Source: Umbilicaria muhlenbergii
Taxonomy: Eukaryota > Ascomycota > Lecanoromycetes > Umbilicariales > Umbilicariaceae
Direction of reading: 5' to 3'
DNA length: 64,000 bases
Assembly (NCBI GenBank): GCA_000611775.1
Contig: KK106982.1
Span: forward strand, 3,996,858-4,060,857
Shown here: in pieces, positions 44,270 through 55,900 of the stretch
How the letters are laid out: every line of letters starts with the position of its first letter
How positions within the stretch are numbered: position 1 is the stretch's first letter
The notes under the pieces: model-generated
Told to the model about the DNA's origin: nothing
The model's input: the letters and a program-made list of their open reading frames with translations, nothing else
Database searches by the model: none
Made by a program: the position numbers and the translations under genes

Positions 44270-46737
44270 ATGAAACCGCTTGTGATCCCATACAACATCA
44301 ATGGCCGGCAGCGGTCACCTCTCATGGCTCCAGGTCTCTACGAACCGGTGTTCAATTCCTCGTCCACCGAAATCAATGCCTTACCCAAGGTAGTCGAGGA
44401 GATCCCTAGCCATCCAGCTCAGAGTCCAGACGGCATAGATCGACCAGCATATCTCCTTGCGCGTACCAGGTTGGTCTTCGAATCCCATGCGTTAGTCTCT
44501 ACCAACTGACGGCAATGTTCACAGCGGTGACAAGGTCGAATCTCCAGATTCAGCAGACTCCGAACACGGCTCTGGCCATAGAGGGTCCATGGATGGCTAT
44601 GGGTCGTCCGATAACGGTACATACCTAACCCGCCCCACGACTGCCTCCTCACTACTCGAAGCGCCCATACCTGGAAGAGACATGGATCATGATATGACGC
44701 TCAAGGCGCTTTTGGAAGACTATGACCTAGAAACGACGGTAGAAGATGTGGATCAGATCAATTCACTCGAAGCATTCTCAGACCTACTATTCTCTAGCGA
44801 ACATCTAAAGAGCGTATTCGCCGACACATCCTCTCTACTCCAGTTCACGGCGTACTTGAGTGAATATCGACCACATTCTGTGCCGATTCTCGTCTACTAC
44901 CTAGACACCACCAAAGCACTGAGGGCCTTCAGATACGCGAATGCTATTGTGGAATGCCTTGTGTCCATACCTGGATACGAATTTACTTCCACACCCGCCA
45001 CATCGACTGTGAATCCCCTGCTAGAGGCAAACGCACAAAAAGCGTTCGACCTACTGCTCCAGGATGATCTCCCTGCCTATGTCACGCACTTGTATGTCCA
45101 GGTAGCCAAGTCGAGCATGTACAAAAGGGTCACGGCGGCTACTATTCCGTCAAGTCATGGTGAACCTGAAGGACTGGCCGAGGTCTTTTGCTTGACCGAG
45201 CCTACCCGACCGGACAATCCTATTGTTTTCGTCTCAGAAGGTTCGTCTACCGGTCTTGTGCTTCGAAATCGTAACCTTGAATCCTGCTGACGAATAGATG
45301 TCTAGCATTCCATCAGCTGACTCAGTATGGCGTTAACAACACTATTGGACGCAATTGCCGCTTCCTGCAGGGACCAAAGACTAACCCTGCAAGCATTCGA
45401 CGACTTCGAAGGTCAATAGAGGCTGGGCAAGAGCATTGCGAAGTCATCTTGAACTAGTAAGTGCGTGAAACTCAATTCCACCCGCCATGCTAATAATGGT
45501 TTTCAGTCGCCGTGACGGATCGCCGTTCATGAATCTCCTCATGCACGTTCCCCTATGCGACAACTCGGGTAATGTCAGATACTACCTCGGCGCTCAAGTC
45601 GACGTAAGCGGCGTCTTGAGAGATGGTGCGGGCCTAGACTCGTTGCAGCGGGTGATTGAGCAACAGAATCGACAAAGCGAAAACAAGAGCGGCGAGCAAT
45701 CATCAACCCGCGTAATGAAGACGGACTTCCAACAGCTGAGCGAAATGTTCGACGCCGAGGAGCTCCGGATGGTCCAGGATTGGAGCGGGCGCGTTCTCCA
45801 AACTCCAACCTCAAACACACCGGAGTCAGACTCTCCGCCCCGTCGGCCGGGTATGGTCCCTAGAGATCCGTCTCTCGGAAACCTATCAATCCACCCTGAC
45901 ATCAACCTGCAACCCAAACCCAGCGGTTTCTACGCCCACTACATGCTCGTGCGCCCTTACCCCTCCCTACGCATCCTCTTCGCCGCGCCCTCTCTCCGAG
46001 TCCCCAACCTAGTTCAATCGCCCATCATGGACAAAGTCGGCGGATCGATGCGAGTCCGGGACGAACTAATACAAGCTCTGGCCGCGGGCAGAGGCGTAAC
46101 TGCCCGAATCCGCTGGATATCGCGCGCGGACGAAGAAGGTCGCCGTCGCTGGATTCATTTCACGCCTCTGCTCCGAAAAGACGGGCAGATCGGTGTCTGG
46201 GTTGTTCTCTTGGTCAACGATGAAGAGATGCAGACCACGGCAACTGAAGATGCTAATGCGGAAGTTCAGAACGAGAGCGAAAGGGTTTTTCCGTCGGTGG
46301 CGAGTCCCGTTCCGGACCGGAAGCTGGAACGAAGCCCGCAGCGGGCGGGCCCCGTCACCGTTACACCCCCCATCGTCATCTCTCACGAACACCGCGCCAA
46401 GATATCCTGGTCTGGACCCGAAGTCGCGCCCGAACTGCGCCGTGCCTCACTCCACTGGGTGCCTGAAAAGAAGTTCGAAAAATCAATGGACGATACGGTT
46501 TCAGTCATGACAATTGATTCCGGCATCACTGCCATGACAGGAATGACCGGACACAGCGGGATCAGTGGAGATACAGCTGATGACGAGGTCACGTTTGAGT
46601 CGCTCGAGGAGCGGTTGCGGAAGAAGCGGGCGAGGGATGCGAGGAGGATGGGTGCGGGGGTGGGGGAGGACGGGCTGCTGGTGGGGAGGAGGACGTATAA
46701 GAGTCTGAGTCCGTATTCGTTCTTGGAGGGGGAGTGA
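44270..46737 (+). CDS. RGS-like/LOV photoreceptor-type protein, 765 aa
   Basis: Exons 44270-44469, 44525-45240, 45306-45456 and 45507-46737 close in frame; introns are 55, 65 and 50 nt. The start is the first ATG (MKPLVIPYNINGRQR); the frame is open further upstream only with TTG. An RGS-like helical domain covers about 115-270 (LEAFSDLLFSSEHLKSVFAD, YLSEYRPHSVPILVYYLD). The LOV core follows: Cys323 in GRNCRFLQG, Asn355 and Asn365 in LNYRRDGSPFMNLL, and Gln386 in YYLGAQVDVSG, all intact. A long C-terminal part contains a second PAS-like fold (FYAHYMLVRPYPSLRILFAA ... GQIGVWVVLLVNDEE) and a low-complexity tail. The LOV assignment is firm and the RGS assignment somewhat less so. A light-responsive signalling role is inferred from family knowledge. 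It is divergent from the RGS-LOV gene at 39627-41485. Confidence 0.9.
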
Positions 46738-47706
46738 GGATTCTACCTGCGACCGCTTGGAAAGTAGTGCGGTTGGATCTCAGGGTGAGGTAGCTTTTGG
46801 TGGTTCATGATTCTCGTGGCTTTTTGTCGTTGGCATCATATCCATGGCGTTCTTCTGCGATGATACCAGCATAGCGAGGACGAGCGTCATTACCGTTGGA
46901 TCCTGTTCCGACCTCATCATGGTTGGTTTCTGTGTATGATGGCAGATGGATTGTAAGTCGTTGACGGTGTTGGCCACATACCGCGAGGTGTGTACGACTG
47001 AAGTCGGGGTCCTCCGTCAGGAGAGTCCAGAGCCTAGGTGCGCAGCGGGTCAAGGTGGAGAAGATCGAAGGGATCAAGATCGTAACGTAGAGATGCGCGA
47101 AGCGTCTGTCAAAATACTAATTTATCAGTTCTTGACAAGGTGCCAGCCGTAGGGTCACGATAAACGCCAAGTGGTAGCAGGTGCTAATCCCGGACTAAGG
47201 TGGGTGCGCCAATTGACTAGCTATCGACAAAAGTCATCCCTAGGAACATTTATCATCCTGTTCTGCCTACACAGGGGGACTCCTTCACTAACAAAGCACC
47301 AACCTCAAGCCTCAAGTATACAAATGGCGTGAAACTCTACGAGCCATTGAGCTCTGCATCTCGCAGAGGTAAGATTGTAGTCCGTCGTTGATTTGTTACT
47401 GGGGGCCGCCTTGGATTGAACTGCCACTTGTTTTGGCTTGATGCCTGGCGCTCGCTACTCTTGATTGCATTCGTTTCGCCTGCAAGGGCACTGAGTAGTA
47501 GCTACTCCTAAAACTACAAGTGCTAATCGAAAGACCGCAGCGCCTCAAAATCTATCTGAATGGTCGGATATAACGCCAGCAATGCACTCGCTCCTCTATG
47601 CTTCGCTATGCTTCTTGAACCCAGAAACCTATAAGCCTTGGTATAACAACACTGCCTCCCCTTCTACCGATAAACCCTCTTCCACGCCAGCGACCAGCGC
47701 TTCGCT
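46738..47706. other. Intergenic region
   Basis: This lies between the convergent ends of the LOV gene and the membrane-protein gene. Short open frames only; nothing recognised. Confidence 0.5.
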
Positions 47707-48656
47707 TCAAGCGCCCGTATACGTCCTCGCAGGCGTCGGTCGCGTTGCAGCGGCGTCCGCGTGGAGTTGGCTCGAATCGGCTTCGGGTTTGGAAACGTGG
47801 GCGGAGAACGGGCCGAATTTGGCGTCGTGCGCGTGCGAGGCGAAGAGCACGAAGGTGCTGAGTGGGGGTGAGTCAAAGGTTTGTGGGCTTGGGGCTGGGT
47901 CATAGGGGAGACGGACCTTGCTACTGTTGAGACCCAGCCGAGCCAGAGGAGGACGACGGAGGCGACACATTGGGCGTTGTGTTTGTAGGCTGGAGGAAGT
48001 CAGTGGGTTTGGGGTTTGGGGGAAGGATGGGACGTACAGAGCGAGGGCTTGTCATATTGGTTCAGGAGGAACTGCGCCCTCTCACGACTCACACCCGTAA
48101 CGTAGGCGCCATGACTCGCTACGATGACCTGCATCACGAACCATCAGCGATCGTCTTTCCCTCTACAGAGATCGTTTTTCAACATGCCGACATGCCAATC
48201 GCGTCTGCCAACGCCAACACGCTGACGATAACAGCGCAGACCTTCCACGCCAAATGCACCGATGGGCTCTCGTGTCTCTCCGGCCAGAACAGGTCGAAGA
48301 TGAAGGCAGCGCCGAAGATGGTTGCGATGGCGACGCCGACGAAGATGTTGTAAGAGGCTGTGCCGACGAAGTCGTCGTTGTGGACGGCGGCATTGCCGTC
48401 GAGGGATTCGATGAAGGATTGTTGGTCCATGTAGTCTGTAGAGGAGAAGGTAATGGGTCAGTGATGACCTGTGAAAGAACGGGGAAGAGGGAGGTGTACC
48501 GGACAACGCGGCTGTTCCCACGGACTCAGACCACACGCAGAGGATCGTGGCACGTTGGTAGATGATCATCTTGGTGCGACAAAGGTGGTAGGTCGTGTTG
48601 AACATGTAGGAGGATTTGAATTTGCCCATTGCATCTCTCGCAGGTCGAGGCCCCAT
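47707..48656 (-). CDS. Small integral membrane protein of unknown function (237 aa)
   Basis: Five exons close in frame: 48656-48500, 48435-48184, 48118-48038, 47989-47917, 47857-47707. The second intron (48119-48183) has a weak GTTGAA donor and is the least certain. The start could also be the Met nine codons downstream (MGKFKSSYMFN). Hydrophobic segments are ILCVWSESVGTAALS (weak), SYNIFVGVAIATIFGAAFIF, WKVCAVIVSVLALADAIG and CVASVVLLWLGWVSTVASTF, consistent with three to four membrane spans. A hydrophilic tail ends ARTYTGA. The layout resembles fungal MARVEL-like four-span proteins, but I cannot assign a family. It is the last gene before the AT-rich transposon block. Confidence 0.68.
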
Positions 48657-49554
48657 ATCACGACCATTCTTGCTGGCTGGTTGGATCGATGACGGTGCGG
48701 GAGATTTAGAGATAGATGAAGCTATTAACGTTCGTTAAGCAACAAAGATGATATCTGGACCGTCTGACAAGCTGAAGTAAATACGATGCGTGAGGTAAAG
48801 CCAGCGCGCCATGGGAATGGTTTTGTAGAAAAGCATCATCCCATTAAAAGGACGAAGGCAGAGCCGCCCAGGCCGAAATAACCCTAAAATCTCTCGTTGC
48901 TCCTTTTCCCCCTAACGATTAACCATTCACAAGGCTAAGGAGACCCAGTAGTAGAACATCATTGCCTCCGATCCGACACGACGCCAAGCTGTCATTTGTC
49001 AGTGTAGAATTCTGCAGAAACGAAGAGCCTCACCATGTCATCACCCCATATCATCATCCGAAGCTTTACTACAAGTATAGACCGCGCAAATGCGTGTGAA
49101 ACGAGCGCTACAGCGAAATGTAGATCCGAAAGCCTCAGGTCACTAGCTACCACCAGCATCAGTCCCTTAGCGGACAACACCAAGAAGGTCCAAACGCGTA
49201 AGCAGGACAATCAAAAGGAACCCTTAGCATATTATATATAATATAGCATTTCTATATGTTCAAGAGAGCAAATCCAGGCGATACTACATCCACCCCTCAC
49301 ACCACCTCAATAGTGCGCTCCACATTAATAGCATTCATAAGAATGCTCTTATCATCGTTGAAATAATCTCTACTAATCTATGTAAGAGCCACGCCATCAG
49401 CTTCATAGCCGCTAATATTATCGTAGCGCCTAGCTCAAGGCTATTAAGGGAGACAATGAACTCACACCTTCACGTAGTGTCTCCTGTCAGTACCTACCAG
49501 ACGTTGTGCACCTGGTAGGGAAGCTAAGATGAGTTCACGAAGGCTTTGCCTTCA
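48657..49554. other. Transition from gene-rich to transposon-rich DNA
   Basis: No gene is recognised. Composition shifts to AT-rich at about 49.2 kb (TATTATATATAATATA near 49229-49245). A stretch near 49300-49500 may be the edge of another, unidentified repeat. Confidence 0.45.
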
Positions 49555-49800
49555 AAACATTGACCAGACTCATTGAGTCTACAAACGTGACTTTGAAAGC
49601 CCATTACACATGGCCAGCCTTCAAAACATTGCCTCAAACACGCGACTTCAGAAGCCCATTACGCATGGCCAGCCTCCACAAACATTGACCAGACTTATTG
49701 AGTCTACAAACGCGACTTCAGAAGCCCATTACGCATGGCCAGCTTTCACATACATTGACCAGACGTATTGAGTCTACAAACGTGACTTCAGAAGCTCATT
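49555..49800. repeat. Minisatellite of about 70 bp, four copies
   Basis: The unit contains ACATTGACCAGACTTATTGA, GTCTACAAACG and AAGCCCATTACGCATGGCC. Copies begin near 49557, 49626, 49683 and 49753; the second lacks about 12 bp. Confidence 0.88.
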
Positions 49801-50124
49801 CATGAGCTTGCTCATGTTAAATCTCCAGAGGGGTTCCAAATCGCGTTCAGCCGCTAGTGGAGTAGATTTTTCCGTTCCGGAGGGTGCTTTTTTTCCTCTT
49901 CAAGACTAGGCTTCTTGTGGGCTTGGCACGACTTGCAAATTCTTCAACAATACTACTGCATTCACTATGGACTACCTTGCCTGTAGTGCTTGTAAGCGTT
50001 TGCAACCCGCAGCTGAATATAATGGAGGCTATCAGTATTGAAAAACCTGTTCAGCTTGCAGAGCTGTAGGTTCAGGGTCCTTTTTCATAATCTTTCTAAC
50101 CTGTGTTTTAGAAGGGCTCACGCC

Positions 50125-51506
50125 GGCGTGTTCATATGACAGCTCAAGATGATGATTCACATTCACCTTCAGTGAAATGAATCTGTGTAAGACTGCCGCT
50201 CAGTGAATTGAGCCTGAACGTTCACTTTAATCATCTTGAGGTGGAAGCTGAGCAAGATAAACAAACACGTCATGTTGCTGAGGAGAAGGAAAAGAATGCA
50301 AAGGCTCAACAGTGTGAAAAAAATTGAGGAGATATCCTGACTTCAACATCACCTGAGCAAGTCAGACAGTCTGAACAGCCTGAACAGCTTTGTCCTCAGT
50401 GACACTGCACACGGTCACTCAATCAATTTCAATCATAACAGCAAGACTTTACTGCTGCAGCAAACACTAACTGTCAGAAATGTAAAAGAACAATGCATAA
50501 TGCTCATGATAATAAATTACAAACAACTGTTCAGAATAATGCTGAACCTGTTCAGACTTCATTCAGTAATCAGTCTACACCTTCTACACCTTCTTGCAGT
50601 CAGGAGACTGCTGCAGCTTCATCATCTTTACATGATCCTGCTATTTCAGGGGAATACTGAGGATATATCAGGGATTTCTATCAAAACCTGACTCAACTAT
50701 GACAGGATGAATGCATTCAGTGCAATGAAAAGTGATTTGATATGAAGCTTAATTCTGAACAGATCTGCAAACACTGCATTGCTCAGAAGAGAAGTGAGAA
50801 ACTCTGATTATTTATGGCGTGTTCATATGACAGCTCAAGATGATGATTCACATTCACCTTCAGTGAAATGAATCTGTGTAAGACTGCCGCTCAGTGAATT
50901 GAGCCTGAACGTTCACTTTAATCATCTTGAGGTGGAAGCTGAGCAAGATAAACAAACACGTCATGTTGCTGAGGTGAAGGGAAAGAATGCACAGGCTCAA
51001 CAGTGTGCATGAAATTGAGGAGATATCCTGACTTCAACATCACCTGAGCAAGTCAGACAGTCTGAACAGCCTGAACAGCTTTGTCCTCAGTGTCACTGCT
51101 CACGGTCGCTCAATCAATTTCAATCATCACAGCAAGACTTTTCTGCTGCAGCAATCACTATCTGTCAGGAATGTTGAAGAACAATGCATTATGCTCATGA
51201 TAATTCATTACAAACATCTGTTCAGAATAATGCTGAACCTGTTCAGACTTCATTCAGTAATCAGTCTACACCTTCTACACCTTCTTGCAGTCAGGTGACT
51301 GCTGCAGCTTCATCATCTTTACATGATCCTGCTATTTCAGGGGAATACTGAGGATATATCAGGGATTTCTATCAAAACCTGACTCAACTATGACAGGATG
51401 AATGCATTCAGTGCAATGAAAAGTGATTTGATATGAAGCTTAATTCTGAACAGATCTGCAAACACTGCATTGCTCAGAAGAGAAGTGAGAAACTCTGATT
51501 ATTTAT
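50125..51506 (+). repeat. 691-bp exact-length tandem duplication inside the Helitron
   Basis: Copy 1 is 50125-50815 and copy 2 is 50816-51506, with no indels. I count 21 mismatches, all between about 50294 and 50605 of copy 1, and in every one copy 1 has A where copy 2 has T (12), G (5) or C (4). Because 691 is not a multiple of three, the duplication shifts the Helitron frame. Confidence 0.93.
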
Positions 51507-51598
51507 TGAGTGTAATCATTTAAATGTTGACTCTGTTCCTGAACATCTGTCTGAGTTAACACAAGTTGAAGAGCACCTTATTGCTCATTTGCATGTTC

Positions 51599-51603
51599 AT
51601 ATT
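51599..51603. repeat. Target-site duplication ATATT (left)
   Basis: The five bases directly before the left LTR are identical to 58201-58205 directly after the right LTR. Confidence 0.92.
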
Positions 51604-52036
51604 TGTAACGGGTGGTGTCATAGTGACGGGGATAGTACAATCATTCAATGAACTATACCAACGTTCATCTAACCACGGCGCTTGGTTCAATGAACTACTG
51701 ATCACATGTAGACTTGAATAAGCTAGAAGGCAGTAAACCTATGAGATTGCATTCAATACATGAGTTGAGCATGAGCTCCTAACTATGAATCTACCTGTGG
51801 TTATATAGTACTTTAGAAGACTCATGTGTGACTGTACTGCTCTATGTGTGTAATCTTACCACTCAGGGTGCTCATGCCCTGAGCATCATGAGCAGTTGAG
51901 TGCTTGAGGTGCTCATGCCCTGAGCATCATGAGTGATTGAGTGCTCAAGGTGCTCATGTCCTGAGCATCATGAGCAGTATCACATGTACGCCTGCTACAC
52001 ATACCAACAAGGTACCGTTTGATGAGAGGTGTAACA
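51604..52036 (-). repeat. 3' LTR of the gypsy element (433 bp)
   Basis: Includes a 41-bp internal repeat (units starting GCTCATG at 51870, 51911 and 51952), each with the inverted words GCTCATG and CATGAGC. Confidence 0.92.
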
Positions 52037-52039
52037 TTA

Positions 52040-52936
52040 GCTCCCCCTTCAACATTTTCATCCTTAAAAACTCAACCTTTCTTATGCCTTCATCTGATAT
52101 CAGAAAGAAGAAGTCATCCACTTCCTGTCATTCTCATCTGGCTGATTCAATCATCAAGAACAGATGAACTGTCATGTGAACATGCAGTCACTGCTTAATC
52201 AGTGGCAAGGAGTGTAAGATGTTAAATGATTATGACAAGTGTGACACCTGCATCAGGCTGAGCGTTTCTTGTGACTTGTTCATATCACTGAAGGAGATCA
52301 ATAAGGTGAGTGTGAAGATTCATCACCTGAAAAAGGAAAAGGATGCCGTCACGGCACAAAAGTGAGAGATGAGGGTGAAGAAAGAGAGACTTCATAAACA
52401 GATCACTTTCTTAAGGAAGAAACAATCAGACTTGATCTGTACTGAACTTCAGAACATTGAAGAGCTGAAGACAGATGAGTGCACAGCTGCTGTGACTGCT
52501 GATTTTTTTATTAAGCCTTCACTCAACTTTCTTGCGCCTGAGGCTTTCAGTCTCAGTGATGTGAACTGACTTCCTGCAGGTTTCTTTGACGGAACTGACG
52601 CAGTTTCATCACACAATGAGTGAGATTTTCTCCTGGCTCTCATATGTTTCCTCCACTGTCGTATCCTTTTCATTTGATCAAGTAGTGTGACTTATCATTT
52701 ATGTTTTACTGATCTAGGATTTCTTCTACCTTAAATTCAGCATCTTGACTTTTCAGGTTGATCTCTGGTGATTTCTCTTGTACTGATGTTTTCAGGTCTG
52801 CTGATTCAAGTAGTGATATGTGAAATACTGAGTGTATTCACATAGTGAGTGAAAGTTCAAGCTCATAGTTGATGCTTCTCTTAGTCTTTGCAATTTGAAA
52901 AGGTCTCAACTTCATGTGGTTCAATTTATTGCTAAG
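52040..52936. other. 3' internal region of the gypsy element
   Basis: Lies between the end of integrase similarity and the 3' LTR. Short open frames occur on both strands, rich in Lys/Glu and Ser; none is recognised. A short extra frame or chromodomain remnant is possible but unsupported. Confidence 0.4.
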
Positions 52937-55900
52937 TCATTTAGTCTTGATATTGTGATGTAGAAGGTATACTTTATCCCTCTTTTTGAGAGTAGATCCC
53001 TTATCTCTCTTTTTATTATGATATACTGCTGATCTTTCTGAGGCAAATCTGATGTCTTTTTGCAGCATCTCATGCAAGTCCTTGAAGTGATTCACTTGTA
53101 CTCTTGCTCTCTGTGCTATCATTATTAATCCCCTGGCCTCATTCATAGCTGAGTTGAAACTGTAATTGATGTAAAATGAAGATACTTCAGTTGTCTCTGT
53201 TGCTGCTGAGTTGTATGTTAGCTGAGCTATCAGTAAGAGTTCTACTCAATTAGTTTGCTGATAATTAACATAACACTGTAGGTACTGTTTCATAATTTGA
53301 TTTAATCATTCTGTCTGCCCGTCCGTCTGAGGATGATATGATGTTGATAACTTGTGATGTATTCCCAACTGGTCCACTAATGATTTTCAGAACTTGAAGG
53401 TAAAGAGTTTATCTTTATCAGAGATTATCTCTTCTGACAGTTTATGATTGACTGTTATAACTCTTAAAAACATATATGTGAGTTCCTCTGCTGATGATGC
53501 TTCATTATAAGGTATGAAGTATTCATACTTCATAAGTCTGTCAGTGATAACTAATATTGAGTTGTAGACTGCTTTCATCAGGGGTTCTTTTGACTTTGAT
53601 AGCTTAATCACAAAGTTTAATGTGATACTCACTCATGATCTTGATGATGTTCTTGATGACTTGAGTAGATTATATGACTTATGTTGATCTGCTTTGCTTC
53701 TTCAGCAGATGTCACATTTTTAAACAATCTCCTCAACCTTCTTCTTCATGTGAGGGAAGTAATATGTCCTTGTGAGTCATTCTATCATCTTGTTAATTCC
53801 TTGATGATCATGTGTCTTGTTGAAATGACTTTCTTTCATTAGTTTCCATTGAAGACTAACAGGAATGTAGATCAAGTTTTAAAAAAGTAGTAAGTCTTTC
53901 TCCTTTTTGAAGCTTTCATGATCTTTAATATTCTGAAGAACCTGCTGTGCTAGCTTATCATTCTTCAATGCTTTTTGAATCTCATTTTCAAAAACATCAT
54001 CCTCAACTTGTATGGTGAGGTTGAATTGTCTGTTGAAAGACATATTCCCTTGCTCATCCTCTTGAAGGATAACATGACTGATGACTGACTTATCTTGTAA
54101 GTAATCAACTCATTGACTGAGAGTGTTCACTTTGGCATTCTCTGATCCTTTTTGATAATGAATCCTGAAATTGTACTGTGACAATTCTTTCAACCAACAT
54201 ACCTGTCTTCAATTTAAGACTTTCATTGTCATGAAATACAACAGATTTTTGTGATCTGAGTATACCTGAACCTCATGTTTAGGTCCTTTCAGATACACAT
54301 GTCATTGCTTGAATGCATTAACAATAATTAACAGCTCCTTGTCGTGTATCTCATAGTTCATTTCAGCACTTAAAAACTTTCTCAAATAGAAAGCTACTGA
54401 CTGTAGACGTCTCTTATCATCTGACTGATTAATGCATGCTTCTATAGCTTCATCTGACGTGTTCATCTCAAGCGTAATAAGTTTCTCAGGGTTGAAACTC
54501 ATGAGAATTGATTGAGAAGTGAACCTCTTCTTCAACTCATCAAAGGCTTTCTGTGCTTCAGATGATCACTTGAATTTCTGATCTTTCTTGATCAACTCTG
54601 TTAGAGGTGATGTGAGTTTCAAATACTTTTTGATAAACTTTTTATAGAAGTTTGTGAACTTAAGGAAGAACTGTACTTCCTTGACATTCTTTAATACTGA
54701 TCATTCAATCACAGATCATATTTTCTCAGAGTTCATTTGTAACTCTTCTGGCGTTACAATGAAACCTAGGAAGTGTACTTCCTTGAAATGAAAAAGACTC
54801 TTCTCAGGCTTTACCTGTAGCTCTGCACCTTGAAGTGCTCACAGGACCTCCTGAATGTGCTGAACATGCTGCTTCTTCATCTTGAAGTAGATCAGTATGT
54901 CATTGAGGTAAATGATCATGAACTGATTCAAGTATTCTTGCAGTACATTATTGATAAAAGCCTGAAAAGTTGCTGACGCGTTTGTCAATCTGAAAGGCAT
55001 TACCAGGTACTCATAGAGTCTGAACCTTATTCAGAACACAGTTTCTCATTCATCTCCTTCTTTGATACAAATCTGGTTGAAGGCTCCTGAAATATTAAAC
55101 TTGATGAATCATTGCACTCTCTGAAACTGATCCTGCAGTTCTGAAATGAGCAGCAAAGGGTAACTGTTCTTGATGATAATGTTGTTCAATGCTCAATAGT
55201 TGACACACAACCTGAGTGAACTGTCTGATTTTGGCACAAACAGTATTGAATATTCAGCTGAAGATTGTGATTCTCATATGAATCCTTTTCACAAATTCTC
55301 CTCTAAGTATTCTCATAAAGTGTTTAACTTCTGAGGTGACAATGAGTAGATAAGTTGCTTCATTGACGTGCAACCTTTCATGATCTTAATTTCATGATCT
55401 TATTCTTAATGTTTCAGCAAGGCGTCCTGATCCTTTACAGCTGTAAACAATTCTTTGAAGTCTTTGTATTCTTTAGGGATAGATAACTTGATAACAGAGT
55501 CTCAGTCATCATCAACTCACCTGCTTCACAGTACTTTTGCATCAGGATTCTTCAGTTCCTCATGCATTTCTTTCACTGACATAGTGAAAATCTCCACTCC
55601 TTCAGGTGAGTTCAGGACTGGATATAACTTGTTCAGATTATCACTCTTAACAAAGTATATCTCATTTTCAGCTCAATTGATCATCAGATTGATCACTCAG
55701 AGTCATGATATCCTCAGGATTATATCACTTCCTGGTTGCTCTGTTATGTCAAATTGAATCTTCTCTCAATGTTGACCTAAATGCATGAGTGTAGGAACCG
55801 TCTCTCAGTTTACTCATTCATCATTATGCTTCATAAAGGTCTTATTGAACCCTTGAAGTTTAAAGGGATTCTGCTTCACCTGTGTCTGAATTGCATGTTT

